Assembly: GCA_944387375.1 (NCBI GenBank)
Contig: CALXEQ010000002.1
Span: 124,001 to 188,000 of the forward strand
Reading direction: 5' to 3'
DNA: 64,000 bases
Source: an uncultured Clostridia bacterium
Lineage (GTDB): Bacteria; Bacillota; Clostridia; TANB77; CAG-465
The position numbers were made by a program, and so were the translations under genes. This document shows, one piece after another, positions 34,811 to 43,198 of the stretch (the first letter of the stretch is position 1; every line of letters starts with the position of its first letter). Under the pieces are notes generated by a model. It made no database searches. It saw only the letters and a program-made list of their open reading frames with translations, and was not told where the DNA came from.

Positions 34811-35125
34811 TTAAAAAATCTCAAAAAAATAACTTACTTGCCAAGCTCTTTCACTTGACAAATAAGTCTCATCACTTTTTCTCCAGCTAAAATCTTTAAG
34901 TATGTTATTTTCTATTTTGTTTTGATCATTTAAATTTTTATCTTTATAAGTATATTCTAATTCAACTGGTGTTTTAGTAAAAAAAACTTTATCATCAGCA
35001 GAAAAATTAGTAGATTCTTCAGATGTTATTACTAAATAAGGTAATGATATTACTTCCTTTAAATTACCATATATACATTTAAATCCATTATCAATACATA
35101 ATTTCTGTAACTCTTTTAAAGTCAT
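34811..35125 (-). CDS. Tail completion/terminator-like protein
   Basis: 104 aa. IYGNLKEVISLPYLVI...VELEYTYKDKN resembles small tail terminator proteins. It lies between the HK97 gp10-like protein and the major tail protein, where the tail terminator is usually encoded. Assigned by position and size. Confidence 0.65.
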   Translation of the reverse strand: MTLKELQKLCIDNGFKCIYGNLKEVISLPYLVITSEESTNFSADDKVFFTKTPVELEYTYKDKNLNDQNKIENNILKDFSWRKSDETYLSSERAWQVSYFFEIF

Positions 35126-35127
35126 AT

Positions 35128-35529
35128 TTAAACTCCTTTTCTTATTTTCTTTTTTAATTCTTCTTCAAACTCTTTACTCATTTTTTCTTCAACTTTTCTG
35201 ATATGTGAAACTGCTCTTGCTTTTCCACCATTTTTTACATTATGTCCAAATTCTAAAAGATGAGTTAATCTATAATTTGTTTTATTCCATACAGCCAATA
35301 CATACTTTCCATTTTTATTTATTTTTTTCTTTATTGCCCATCCTTTGTAGTACTTTTGATTTCTTTCTTTTTTACTTCTTGGACTATCATTTATTAAATC
35401 TTCCTTTGCTTCTTTAGCAATCTTGTCTGCTGTTTCTTTTACTTCTTCATCTATATTTTCTTTATATTCGCTTAATACTTTTAAAATAGAAGCATTCAAG
35501 TTAGATATTGAAATTTTATTCGACATTTG
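35128..35529 (-). CDS. HK97 gp10-like head-tail protein
   Basis: 133 aa from ATG 35529 (AGGAAG upstream). SPRSKKERNQKYYKGWAIKKK...HLLEFGHNVKNGGKARAVSHI is the signature of HK97 gp10/minor tail proteins. It overlaps the upstream adaptor gene by 14 bp. Confidence 0.88.
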   Translation of the reverse strand, partial: QMSNKISISNLNASILKVLSEYKENIDEEVKETADKIAKEAKEDLINDSPRSKKERNQKYYKGWAIKKKINKNGKYVLAVWNKTNYRLTHLLEFGHNVKNGGKARAVSHIRKVEEKMSKEFEEELKKKIRKGV

Positions 35530-35818
35530 AAATCTTCCTTTCACAAATCAATATTAACTCATCTAAACTTGGTGTTTTTGTTCTAATAACAGAATAACGT
35601 ATTCCCATATAGATTAATTCCTCTTCATCCTTATATTCTAAAGAACTTATTTTTAAAGCTAAAGATGGTTTAAATCCTTGCATACTAGCTTCATAAAATT
35701 CCTTTAAATATACATCTTCTACTGAAATAATAGGTATTAATCTTTTTATTTCTTCAGCTGCTACTCCAATTTCATTAGATGCTTTTATACTTATAAGATA
35801 ACATTCTAAACTAATCAT
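35516..35818 (-). CDS. Head-tail adaptor/head closure protein
   Basis: 100 aa, strand-rich, in the head-closure position between the connector and gp10-like genes. It overlaps both neighbours by 8-14 bp. Family inferred from position; the sequence itself is weakly diagnostic. Confidence 0.65.
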   Translation of the reverse strand: MISLECYLISIKASNEIGVAAEEIKRLIPIISVEDVYLKEFYEASMQGFKPSLALKISSLEYKDEEELIYMGIRYSVIRTKTPSLDELILICERKISNVE

Positions 35819-36101
35819 TGTTATTCTCCTTATAATCAGTTGACAATCCTAAATTACAACAAAGAGAATTATATGCTTTTAAAGAATACTCTTTTTGTTT
35901 TATATCTGTATTTCCAAAATTACCCTTTACATACATAACAATAGCCGAAATTATTAAAGGATTTTCAGTATCTACTCTAATTCCTTGTCTTTCAATATCT
36001 TTTATGGCTGATTTTATATTTAATTTAATTTCATCATCTTTAATAATAGATTCTTCCGAAATACTTAATGATAATTTAACTAACTTTAATAACTTTTCCA
36101 T
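35811..36101 (-). CDS. Head-tail connector (gp6-like) protein
   Basis: 96 aa. The all-helical pattern EKLLKLVKLSLSIS...IKSAIKDIERQGI...ISAIVMYVKGNFGN matches phage gp6-like head-tail connectors, which sit under the portal. It follows the capsid gene by 18 bp. Confidence 0.85.
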   Translation of the reverse strand: MEKLLKLVKLSLSISEESIIKDDEIKLNIKSAIKDIERQGIRVDTENPLIISAIVMYVKGNFGNTDIKQKEYSLKAYNSLCCNLGLSTDYKENNND

Positions 36102-36119
36102 ATAATTCTCCTCTTTTTA

Positions 36120-37358
36120 CTAGACAGATTGTAGTTTAAGAACTCTTACAAATCCATTATATTTAGAAACAGTTCCTCCAACCATAACAGTTGCTTTTAT
36201 ACATTTCATTCCTTCTTTGAATTTATAATCATCACTAACCTTGACTTCAATTTCAGAAAATACTGGTAATTCAAAGTTTTCTAAAGCTCCATAAATCATA
36301 GTTTTTGTGTCTTCTGTAGAAGCTTTAGTCAATGAATTGCAAGCTGAATTAATAACATATTCTACTTCAGCCGAACCATTTTGATATGAGATTTTTCCTG
36401 TTCCTTTATTTCTAGTTATTTTATATGTAAATTTTCCATCAGCATCTTTTACTTTTGCAAATTCCTCTAAATCAGCTTTATTTAAAATAAGTATAGCTTC
36501 ATCTTCTGTTTCTTCATCACTACCTAAAGCAAAAACAATTGTATTTAATGTATCTGCATCTATTGATGCTATGCTTACATCGTCATTTCCAGTTATAACT
36601 TTTGTAGGGGTATTATAAATTCCATTAAATGATTTTGGATCATCTGATTCGCTACCTGTTATTACCATTTTACCAATCTTCTTTTTTAAGGCCTTTGTTA
36701 CAGATTGTTGAACTCTTGTTAAATAATCAGCATCAGGTAATTTTTCAACTTCTTCAGATACTTCTGCATATGCAGTTACTTTTACTTTATTTGTTGCCAC
36801 ATGGTCAAATGTTGGCTCTGCAGTTGTTGCTGCTTCCCCTTCTTTTGTAATTCCGCCTTCACCAATTGTCTTTTCGAAAGGTACATCATAAGACTCGCCT
36901 CCATCCATTGGTACTACATTTAATCTATCTACTAATGATGATGGCTTATCATAACTATCTGCAATTTCTCTTTTTGTTCTAGCTGGTACTAAAACTCCAC
37001 TACCTGAAACTGTAACAGCTCTTTTTTCTATACCAGTACTTAATTTTATAGCTTTTCCAGCTCTTAATTCTTCTGCCTTTTCACTAATTCTTTTTTCTTC
37101 TTCTTTATCAATATTATTTCTTTTAATCTCTTTCACATCTGACAATGAAGCAGATCTTTTTTCAAGTCTTTCAACAGTAGCTCTTAATAAGCTTCTTTGA
37201 TCAACACCTTGATCATCATGATTTTCACTTTCTTCTTCAATGTTCACATTTTCTAATTCTTCTGCTTCTCTTCTAATTTCCTCTAACTCTTCATCCTTTG
37301 CATTTTCTAATCTTTTTCTTAATTCAGCTTTCTTTTGCTCAAATTCTTTTCTTTTCAT
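36120..37358 (-). CDS. HK97-type major capsid protein with N-terminal delta domain
   Basis: 412 aa. The first ~105 residues are a highly charged coiled coil (the scaffolding delta domain removed by the prohead protease). A VSGSGVLVPARTKREI linker and the HK97 fold (PMDGGESYDVPFEK..., YAEVSEEVEKLPDADYLTRV) follow. The gene has its own AAAGGAG site. It is preceded by a hairpin with a T-run that separates it from the protease gene. Confidence 0.95.
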   Translation of the reverse strand: MKRKEFEQKKAELRKRLENAKDEELEEIRREAEELENVNIEEESENHDDQGVDQRSLLRATVERLEKRSASLSDVKEIKRNNIDKEEEKRISEKAEELRAGKAIKLSTGIEKRAVTVSGSGVLVPARTKREIADSYDKPSSLVDRLNVVPMDGGESYDVPFEKTIGEGGITKEGEAATTAEPTFDHVATNKVKVTAYAEVSEEVEKLPDADYLTRVQQSVTKALKKKIGKMVITGSESDDPKSFNGIYNTPTKVITGNDDVSIASIDADTLNTIVFALGSDEETEDEAILILNKADLEEFAKVKDADGKFTYKITRNKGTGKISYQNGSAEVEYVINSACNSLTKASTEDTKTMIYGALENFELPVFSEIEVKVSDDYKFKEGMKCIKATVMVGGTVSKYNGFVRVLKLQSV

Positions 37359-37430
37359 AACAATACTCCTTTCAAATTTACAGGTTATACCACCTTTATT
37401 TAAACTCTATTTGTTTATACCAACAAAAAA

Positions 37431-37452
37431 AGAATAGTTTTACCACCATTCT
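37431..37452 (-). terminator. Weak terminator or processing hairpin between protease and capsid genes
   Basis: AGAATGG and CTATTCT form a 7-bp stem (one G-U) followed by seven T on the - strand, just after the protease stop codon. It lies inside an operon, so it is probably partial or a processing site that sets capsid mRNA levels. Confidence 0.5.
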
Positions 37453-37461
37453 TCTTTCAAG

Positions 37462-38037
37462 TTATAAATCTAATAATTTTAATTTTAATTCTAATTTTTT
37501 TCTTTTAGTTTTAAATTCTAAATATTTGCTTTTTTCTAGCAAATAATCATCTTTTTTTCTAGTTTTTATATCTGTTCCATCATAAGCTGGAAAATCTACA
37601 ACAGATACATCAAATAATTTTGAAATTCTTAAAATTGTTCTTGTATCTGTGTCATAATCCCAAGCCTGTTCTTGAACAGAAAATCCAAAGCTCATTTTAT
37701 CTAACAACCCTTCTTTAATCATTTTATACACATCTTTATTATTAGTAGTATCAATAAGTTTAGCTCTGATTTTTAAGCCATGGTCATCTATTTTCAATTC
37801 TAAGCTACCATTTCTTGTTCTTGCTAATATTAAAAATGAATCTTCATGATTATATTTGAGTACACAATCTTTCATATCAGCATTATCAAAAGCGTGTCTA
37901 TCTACTTTTTCTCTATACCATCCCATATCAGTTATTTCATCAAATACTGCAGCATATCCTTCTATTATCATTTCATTTTCATTTGTATCCAATGCACGCA
38001 CTTCAGATAATCTATATTCTTTCAAAGCCTTTTCCAC
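37462..38037 (-). CDS. HK97-family prohead protease
   Basis: 191 aa. MIIEGYAAVFDEITDMGW, CVLKYNHEDSFILARTRNGSL (catalytic His) and GLLDKMSFGFSV (catalytic Ser) are the conserved S78 features. It cleaves the capsid delta domain during maturation. Its start overlaps the portal stop by one base. Confidence 0.94.
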   Translation of the reverse strand: MEKALKEYRLSEVRALDTNENEMIIEGYAAVFDEITDMGWYREKVDRHAFDNADMKDCVLKYNHEDSFLILARTRNGSLELKIDDHGLKIRAKLIDTTNNKDVYKMIKEGLLDKMSFGFSVQEQAWDYDTDTRTILRISKLFDVSVVDFPAYDGTDIKTRKKDDYLLEKSKYLEFKTKRKKLELKLKLLDL

Positions 38038-39218
38038 TATTGATCACCTCCTTGATAATTATTTGCCAATAAACTATTAATAACATTTAAAGTCTGTAAT
38101 CTTTTACTTCCTTCTTCTCCGCCAATCGGAGGTAAATCAAGGATTTCTCTTCCTTCATCTACCGTTATCATTCCTAAACTTCCTGACTCTTTAATAACTT
38201 CATTTTTAGTTTTAGTAGATGCATATTTTAATCTATTAACATCAAAATAAACTAAATTTCCGGAATCAATTGCTTTATCATTAAAGATTTTATAAGTTAA
38301 CTCTTGAGAAGCTTGAATTGCAAATGGTTCTAAAACAGATTCATAAAAAGCATTCCATTCATCCTCATTAAAAGTACTTGAAACAATTTTCTCTGATAGT
38401 CTAAAATATCTATACACATTTCCATCTACTCTTTCCATTTGATCTTTATCCAATAAAACTGGATTAAGATTTACTTCCTGAAAATCAAATTTTGAATCCA
38501 AACTTCCAATACCTTTAGAACTTGAAAGAATACTTTCAACAAACTCATCTTTAATATTATTTAAATCTTTTTGCTTTAACATAGAATTTGAAGCTTTTAA
38601 AATTCCTCTTAGTGAAGTACTAATCTTTATTGCATTTTTTATCCCATCATCAACTATTGCTTGCGTTTCTAATTTACTTTTTAAAATATCATTAGAATCA
38701 CCATAGAATTCATGTTCATTATAAAATCTTCTTAAATGAATTATTTCAGAATATTTAATATAGTATGTATTACCATCATAAAATTGAAATTTTAACCATA
38801 ATTCATATCCATCAGTAACTAGAGTAGCAAAAAGAGGATTAATTGGATATAGTCCAATTAAAAAACCTTTATCATCAATATCTTGTAAAATGTATGCATT
38901 ATTTTGCGAATAGTAAAAACTACCTATTTTATACCAAAAATCGTATGAACTCATATATGGATTAGGTCTCAAACTTAAAAGACGATTTATATCGCCATTT
39001 ACTAATACTTTTCCATTTTTCTTTTGTTGGTAATGTCTTGGTGTCATTTTTGCTATATTAGTTGCAATCGTATCTATACTTTCTCTAGCAACTATATTAT
39101 CTTCCAATTTTCCACTTACTTTTTGAAATGTTGGACTTAGTCCACTAAGTAATTTCACTATATGATAATTAATTATATTATTTTTAAATTTATTTAAAAA
39201 ATCTTTTAATACTCCCAT
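38037..39218 (-). CDS. Portal protein (HK97 family)
   Basis: 393 aa. DTIATNIAKMTPRHYQ, LLSLRPNPYMSSYDFWYKI and the C-terminal SLGMITVDEGREILDLPPIGG are typical HK97-type portal motifs. It forms the DNA-entry dodecamer. It follows terL by 2 bp. Confidence 0.94.
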   Translation of the reverse strand: MGVLKDFLNKFKNNIINYHIVKLLSGLSPTFQKVSGKLEDNIVARESIDTIATNIAKMTPRHYQQKKNGKVLVNGDINRLLSLRPNPYMSSYDFWYKIGSFYYSQNNAYILQDIDDKGFLIGLYPINPLFATLVTDGYELWLKFQFYDGNTYYIKYSEIIHLRRFYNEHEFYGDSNDILKSKLETQAIVDDGIKNAIKISTSLRGILKASNSMLKQKDLNNIKDEFVESILSSSKGIGSLDSKFDFQEVNLNPVLLDKDQMERVDGNVYRYFRLSEKIVSSTFNEDEWNAFYESVLEPFAIQASQELTYKIFNDKAIDSGNLVYFDVNRLKYASTKTKNEVIKESGSLGMITVDEGREILDLPPIGGEEGSKRLQTLNVINSLLANNYQGGDQ

Positions 39219-39220
39219 TC

Positions 39221-40927
39221 TTATTCTCCTTGCATATTCATATAGTCATTTAATTTTAATAATAAAATCACATACGCATTTATTAAACTAACTGCTCCAT
39301 CTATCCTTGCCCTTTGTTTTCTTCCTTTTATAGGTTTAATATTATCATTTTCATCTCTTTTTACAACTGTATTAGTTAAGCACCACTTTAAGACTGGATT
39401 GTTATTATATATTACTTTTTTATCTATTAAATCTGATTCCAATATCTTCATAGGCTCAGACATAGTCTTTGCTCCTTGTCTTACTTCAATTAATTCAAAG
39501 CCCACCTCTGTCATTTCATCATTCCAATATTTTGAATGCCAGGGATCATATCCTATCCAAAGTGTATTTATCTCATATTTATCTTTTATCTCTAAAAACC
39601 ATTTAGTTACGTCAGAATAATCCACACTTGCTCCTTCACATACCTTTACAAATCCTCTCTTTTCCCAAATATCATAAGGTATTTTATCTTCTTTAATTTT
39701 TATATCTAAATTAGTTTTTGGGATAAAATATTTTTGAAGAATATACTTAAATCCATTTTTTATTATTAAAACTGTTGCACATGTCAAATCACTTGTAGAT
39801 GACAAATCAACTCCACCTATTGCGTAAGAATCTTTTATAATATTAATATCAAATGTTGCTGTATTTACTGCTATTTCAAAAGACAACCATTTTTCTTCCG
39901 ATGTTTGTGGTATATTAAAATCTTTACAAAGAATATTAGATAATTCTGATGGACTATTTTTAGCAGTAATGCATTTACTACGAATAAATCTATATGATTT
40001 TATTGTTCCTAGTCCCGGATTAGCTTTAAACCATTTTCTTTCATCAAGCCATTCATCTCTGGAATCTAATTCATAAATAAAAGGTAGAACATTTTCATCA
40101 ATTATTCCACCTTCAAGGCCTTGATATCCCTTTATTACATCTTCAAAATAATCATATTCATTATCATATACATTTTCTCTTATAAATCCAGCTGTTGATG
40201 TTTCAAGCAGTAAAGGTTGCTCACGTACAGCCATAGAATCATATAAAACATTTAACAAATTTTTCACTGTCCATGCATGAATTTCATCAGCAGAAACAAA
40301 AGAGCCGTTTAATCCATCTAATGAATTGTCCTGAGATGCTAAAGCTTTAAAAACAGCTTCTTTTTTATCATAAAACAAACCATTAATAAGTGTTCTTATT
40401 TTTTTGTGAAGAACAGGACTTTTATTAATCATTTTTTTTGCTTCATCCCATACAATTTTTGCTTGTTCTTTTTTTACTGCTACAGAATAACATTCGGCAC
40501 CGCCTTCGCCATCTGCACATAACATATATAATCCTATCGCAGCAGCTAATGTAGATTTTCCATTTTTTCTTCCAATAAACAAAGCTACTTTTGTATACTT
40601 TCTATATAAAGTATCCTTGTCAACAAAACCAAATACAGCTTGAATAAAAGCCTTTTGCCATAACTCTAAAATAATTGGTTTTCTTGCCCATTTTCCTTTA
40701 CTATGTTTACAATACTTTTCTATAAAAGTAATTGGTCTATTTGCTTTTTCTATATTAAATATGTAAATATGTTTTTCTTCTTTTTCTGTTGCTTCATTGA
40801 AAAATTTAACTTCTCTCGGATGATAAATATCATATACTAATTTATTGTATACTTCTAATATTTTTTTAGGTGCTTTATCTGGATTTTGTAACAAAAACTG
40901 ATGATATTCTTCAATGTATGTAAGCAT
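39221..40927 (-). CDS. Terminase large subunit
   Basis: 568 aa. Walker A is in LFIGRKNGKSTLAAAIG and Walker B in SFVSADEIHAW. The C-terminal nuclease region has GGVDLSSTSDLT and WIGYDPWHSKYW acidic residues. It packages DNA into proheads. It directly follows the small subunit gene. Confidence 0.96.
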   Translation of the reverse strand: MLTYIEEYHQFLLQNPDKAPKKILEVYNKLVYDIYHPREVKFFNEATEKEEKHIYIFNIEKANRPITFIEKYCKHSKGKWARKPIILELWQKAFIQAVFGFVDKDTLYRKYTKVALFIGRKNGKSTLAAAIGLYMLCADGEGGAECYSVAVKKEQAKIVWDEAKKMINKSPVLHKKIRTLINGLFYDKKEAVFKALASQDNSLDGLNGSFVSADEIHAWTVKNLLNVLYDSMAVREQPLLLETSTAGFIRENVYDNEYDYFEDVIKGYQGLEGGIIDENVLPFIYELDSRDEWLDERKWFKANPGLGTIKSYRFIRSKCITAKNSPSELSNILCKDFNIPQTSEEKWLSFEIAVNTATFDINIIKDSYAIGGVDLSSTSDLTCATVLIIKNGFKYILQKYFIPKTNLDIKIKEDKIPYDIWEKRGFVKVCEGASVDYSDVTKWFLEIKDKYEINTLWIGYDPWHSKYWNDEMTEVGFELIEVRQGAKTMSEPMKILESDLIDKKVIYNNNPVLKWCLTNTVVKRDENDNIKPIKGRKQRARIDGAVSLINAYVILLLKLNDYMNMQGE

Positions 40928-41344
40928 TTATCCTCCATTACAAAAATTGTCAAAATCATCATCCTCATCATTTGGATCAATCTTTGAAGCCACAGGAAGA
41001 TAATCATTTAATTGCTTTATTGTAGATAAATAATTTTTTATCATAGTATTATAAGTTTTACTTTCAACACTTTCTTTAAATCCAAATTGACTCTTTCCAT
41101 TTTTATAATACTCTTTTACTCCATGTTCTATATTATAATCTTTTAATCTTTTTAACTCACATTTCATATAAGCAGCATTATCAATCAAAGGATTAACAAT
41201 TTTTTGAGTTTTTTTATCAACAGATGAAAACAACTTTAATATTTTATTCTTTTCTTTTGTTATCTGAGACTTCATATTTTTAATTTGTTCTTTTGAAGGC
41301 TCAATTTCTTCTGTAATATTTACTACATCTTCAGATTCATCCAT
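40928..41344 (-). CDS. Terminase small subunit (P27-like)
   Basis: 138 aa from ATG 41344, which has AGGGGTG upstream; a longer frame to 41410 lacks a site. The helical pattern (KTQKIVNPLIDNAAYMKCELKRLKDYN...YNTMIKNYLSTIKQLNDYL) and an acidic tail fit P27-family small terminases. Gene order supports the call. Confidence 0.82.
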   Translation of the reverse strand: MDESEDVVNITEEIEPSKEQIKNMKSQITKEKNKILKLFSSVDKKTQKIVNPLIDNAAYMKCELKRLKDYNIEHGVKEYYKNGKSQFGFKESVESKTYNTMIKNYLSTIKQLNDYLPVASKIDPNDEDDDFDNFCNGG

Positions 41345-41440
41345 ATATACCACACCCCTTACGCGATATAACTTATGCAATTTTTGAATGCCCACACACC
41401 GTTCTCCCATAGAGTGTTATTTTTTTCACTAATGGGGGGA

Positions 41441-41827
41441 CTATTTGTATTGAATCATTGTTTCATTAACTACTTGTCCATCAGTATATGAAGTTTCTGT
41501 TATATAATCTACTCTCTTTTCATAATTAATTTTATTTTTTATTGCCTTCTCTATTCGTATTCCCCTTGGTATTAAAACACATTTAATTCCTATTCTTTTT
41601 TTCAAATCTTTCTCTATAAAATCAATATTCTTTTTATTATAAGACAAATCTGTAGAAATTATTAATACAGTATCTTCATCTACTTCTAATACATTATTTA
41701 AACTAAAGCCATTATCTATTTCTTTAATTTCCATTAATAAATTTTTAATCTTTTGTAATTTATTTCTCGCTTCATCATCTAATATATCAATCTGTATTTC
41801 AATATTATTTTTACTATCAATAATCAT
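41441..41827 (-). CDS. Hypothetical phage protein in packaging region
   Basis: 128 aa, no recognised domain. An N-terminal coil is followed by a strand-rich half (DTVLIISTDLSYN...IGIKCVLIPRGI). It overlaps the HNH gene by 11 bp and lies just upstream of the small terminase. Confidence 0.6.
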   Translation of the reverse strand: MIIDSKNNIEIQIDILDDEARNKLQKIKNLLMEIKEIDNGFSLNNVLEVDEDTVLIISTDLSYNKKNIDFIEKDLKKRIGIKCVLIPRGIRIEKAIKNKINYEKRVDYITETSYTDGQVVNETMIQYK

Positions 41828-42125
41828 TCTTTATCAAATCTCCATTCTCATCAAACAAATAATCCTTTTCTTTTTCAAAATGTTCTTCATTATGACATTT
41901 CCTACATAAACTTTCTAAATTATCTATATTAAAAAATATATTATCATCATTATAATTTTTATCATTTACATATTCTTTATGATGAATAATTTCAGCTGCA
42001 TTATATATTCTCTTTTTTAAACACCTTTCACACAAAGGATTAGTGTTTAATTTTAATTGTCTAAGCTTTTGCCATCTTTTACTTTTATACTTTTTAGCAA
42101 TATCTGGATTATTTCTATAAATCAT
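41817..42125 (-). CDS. HNH endonuclease (packaging-associated)
   Basis: 102 aa. CERCLKKRIYNAAEIIHHKEYVN and LESLCRKCHNEEH give the HNH motif with two CxxC zinc knuckles. HNH proteins next to terminase in HK97-like phages take part in cos cleavage/packaging, and the position here fits. It overlaps the next upstream gene by 1 bp. Confidence 0.92.
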   Translation of the reverse strand: MIYRNNPDIAKKYKSKRWQKLRQLKLNTNPLCERCLKKRIYNAAEIIHHKEYVNDKNYNDDNIFFNIDNLESLCRKCHNEEHFEKEKDYLFDENGDLIKNDY

Positions 42126-42358
42126 TATTGATCCTTTGGTGTTTCAGTATTTTCACTTTGATTGTTAGATTCACCATCTTCAATTTCTTCTTTTACTTTT
42201 TTTACAAATATTTCTTTAAATGGATTATTTCCTGTAAGGACTTTATATCTTGCTTCTATAACCTCATAAGTCTCATTATTAGCAACTCTAATATTTCTTT
42301 TTAATTCTTTATCATAATAATCTTTTACTGCTTTTACTTTTACCATTTTTTCTTTCAT
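42125..42358 (-). CDS. Small first gene of the late operon
   Basis: 77 aa from ATG 42358 with AGGAGG; the longer reading to 42436 crosses the leader terminator and is rejected. VKVKAVKDYYDKELKRNIRVANNETYEV looks like a small SH3-like barrel often encoded near phage capsid genes. A Glu/Asn-rich tail follows. Function unknown. Confidence 0.7.
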   Translation of the reverse strand: MKEKMVKVKAVKDYYDKELKRNIRVANNETYEVIEARYKVLTGNNPFKEIFVKKVKEEIEDGESNNQSENTETPKDQ

Positions 42359-42383
42359 AAAAATACCTCCTAAACATGAAAAA

Positions 42384-42409
42384 AGGAGAAGTACTCTCAT
42401 ACTTCTCCT
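42384..42409 (-). terminator. Terminator in the late-operon leader
   Basis: AGGAGAAGTA-CTCTCA-TACTTCTCCT is a perfect 10-bp stem followed by six T on the - strand, 26 bp before the first late gene. It must be bypassed for late expression, which points to antitermination or attenuation. Confidence 0.78.
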
Positions 42410-42432
42410 AATTTTTCTACAATAACATAATA

Positions 42433-42457
42433 GCACACTTTTTATTAAAAAAAGTGC
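42433..42457 (-). promoter_or_regulatory. Late promoter region with 25-bp palindrome
   Basis: The sequence has outer GCAC/GTGC arms and inner TTTTT/AAAAA arms symmetric about 42445. On the - strand it leads into TGC-TATTAT (extended -10, about 42428-42436), with no good -35. This fits a late promoter needing an activator such as the ArpU/RinA-like protein at 43199-43678. Confidence 0.5.
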
Positions 42458-42637
42458 AATTTATTTAAAAATTTATTATTTTTTTTAATTTAATTAATTT
42501 TATCATTTATCTTTCATAAATTTCTTTATCATATATATTAATTTAAATACATAAAAAATTTTAAAATCACCAAAGCTAATTGGAAACTATTTTATGTTTT
42601 TGTAATCAAAATGTAATATTTTACGGTAAACTAATCA

Positions 42638-42666
42638 TTTACTACTATGACAAAAAATGCTATAAT
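42638..42666 (+). promoter_or_regulatory. Promoter of the 29-codon peptide gene
   Basis: TTTACT, a 17-bp spacer and TGC-TATAAT (TATAAT 42661-42666, extended -10). The start would be near 42673, giving a leader of about 50 nt. Confidence 0.6.
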
Positions 42667-42722
42667 ATTTTTGTCTCCATTCTTTATAAATTTTCTCTAT
42701 ATAAGAAAGGAGGGTTGCTCTA

Positions 42723-42812
42723 ATGAGTATGCTTGTTAACATTATGAATGCGATAGCACATATTATAAATGCTTCATGCAATTTATATAAAATTATTCGC
42801 AAACATAAATAG
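42723..42812 (+). CDS. 29-residue peptide, candidate type I toxin under antisense control
   Basis: AAGGAGG sits 7-10 nt before the ATG. The peptide MSMLVNIMNAIAHIINASCN... has an amphipathic/hydrophobic helix and a basic end (KIIRKHK). It is encoded on the + strand, between the - strand early and late blocks, with its own promoter and its own terminator. A convergent RNA is complementary to its ribosome site, start region and terminator loop. This is the par/Fst plan, but the peptide sequence does not look like Fst. Toxicity is inference. Confidence 0.68.
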   Translation: MSMLVNIMNAIAHIINASCNLYKIIRKHK

Positions 42813-42815
42813 TCT

Positions 42816-42841
42816 ATAGCACAAGTTCCAGCTTGTGCTAT
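42816..42841 (+). terminator. Terminator of the peptide mRNA with kissing loop
   Basis: ATAGCACAAG-TTCCAG-CTTGTGCTAT, a perfect 10-bp stem followed by TATTATTTT. The loop with its flanks (AGTTCCAGCT, 42824-42833) is exactly repeated at 42890-42899, so the antisense RNA loop is its perfect complement. Confidence 0.8.
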
Positions 42842-42875
42842 TATTATTTTATGAATTGTATGTTAATTTATTCAT

Positions 42876-43019
42876 AAAAAGGAGAAGACAGTTCCAGCTA
42901 TCTTCTCGCCACTCTAATTTTTTTGCTTGTTAACCCTTTCGTAGTCCGGACGAAAGGAGAATTAATATGAACTATTAATTCATGGTACAATAAGATTACA
43001 TAAAACTAATACTTATTGT
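42876..43019 (-). ncRNA. Antisense RNA of about 144 nt (candidate RNA antitoxin)
   Basis: Starts about 7 bp after TATAAT 43026-43031 and ends at the hairpin 42882-42907 (GAGAAGATAG-CTGGAA-CTGTCTTCTC on the - strand, then CTTTTT). Internal stems are at 42935-42957 and 42959-42981. It contains complements of the peptide mRNA: the SD (GAAAGGAG, 42952-42959 matching 42705-42712), a 23-nt start-region match at 19/23 (42912-42934 against 42718-42740), and the 10-nt terminator loop. It ends before the mRNA terminator, so the pairing is between direct repeats rather than simple overlap. Confidence 0.7.
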
Positions 43020-43025
43020 ATTATT

Positions 43026-43054
43026 ATTATAACAATTATTATTGTTGTTGTCAA
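43026..43054 (-). promoter_or_regulatory. Perfect consensus promoter of the antisense RNA
   Basis: TTGACA (43049-43054), 17 bp, TATAAT (43026-43031). It is stronger by consensus than the peptide promoter, as expected for an RNA antitoxin. Confidence 0.85.
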
Positions 43055-43078
43055 TAATTTTTATATATTATTTTGTAC

Positions 43079-43104
43079 AAAAAGTGTAATATATTACACT
43101 TTTT
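43079..43104. terminator. Terminator of the early operon
   Basis: AAAAAGTGTAAT-AT-ATTACACTTTTT is a perfect palindrome. It ends the - strand early transcript, 95 bp after the ArpU-like gene, and separates it from the antisense RNA promoter. Confidence 0.82.
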
Positions 43105-43198
43105 GCGTATTTTTTACCATTTTAAATATTATTATTTACATTTTAAATATAACTTTTTTGTAATATTTTTTTAATGTTATGTACATAATGATATTATT

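Noticed and set aside
42968..42979. Three-codon ORF (ATG AAC TAT TAA) behind AAAGGAG
   Set aside because: The SD-like string is the direct-repeat copy used by the antisense RNA, and the ATG lies in a stem-loop. No + strand promoter drives it.
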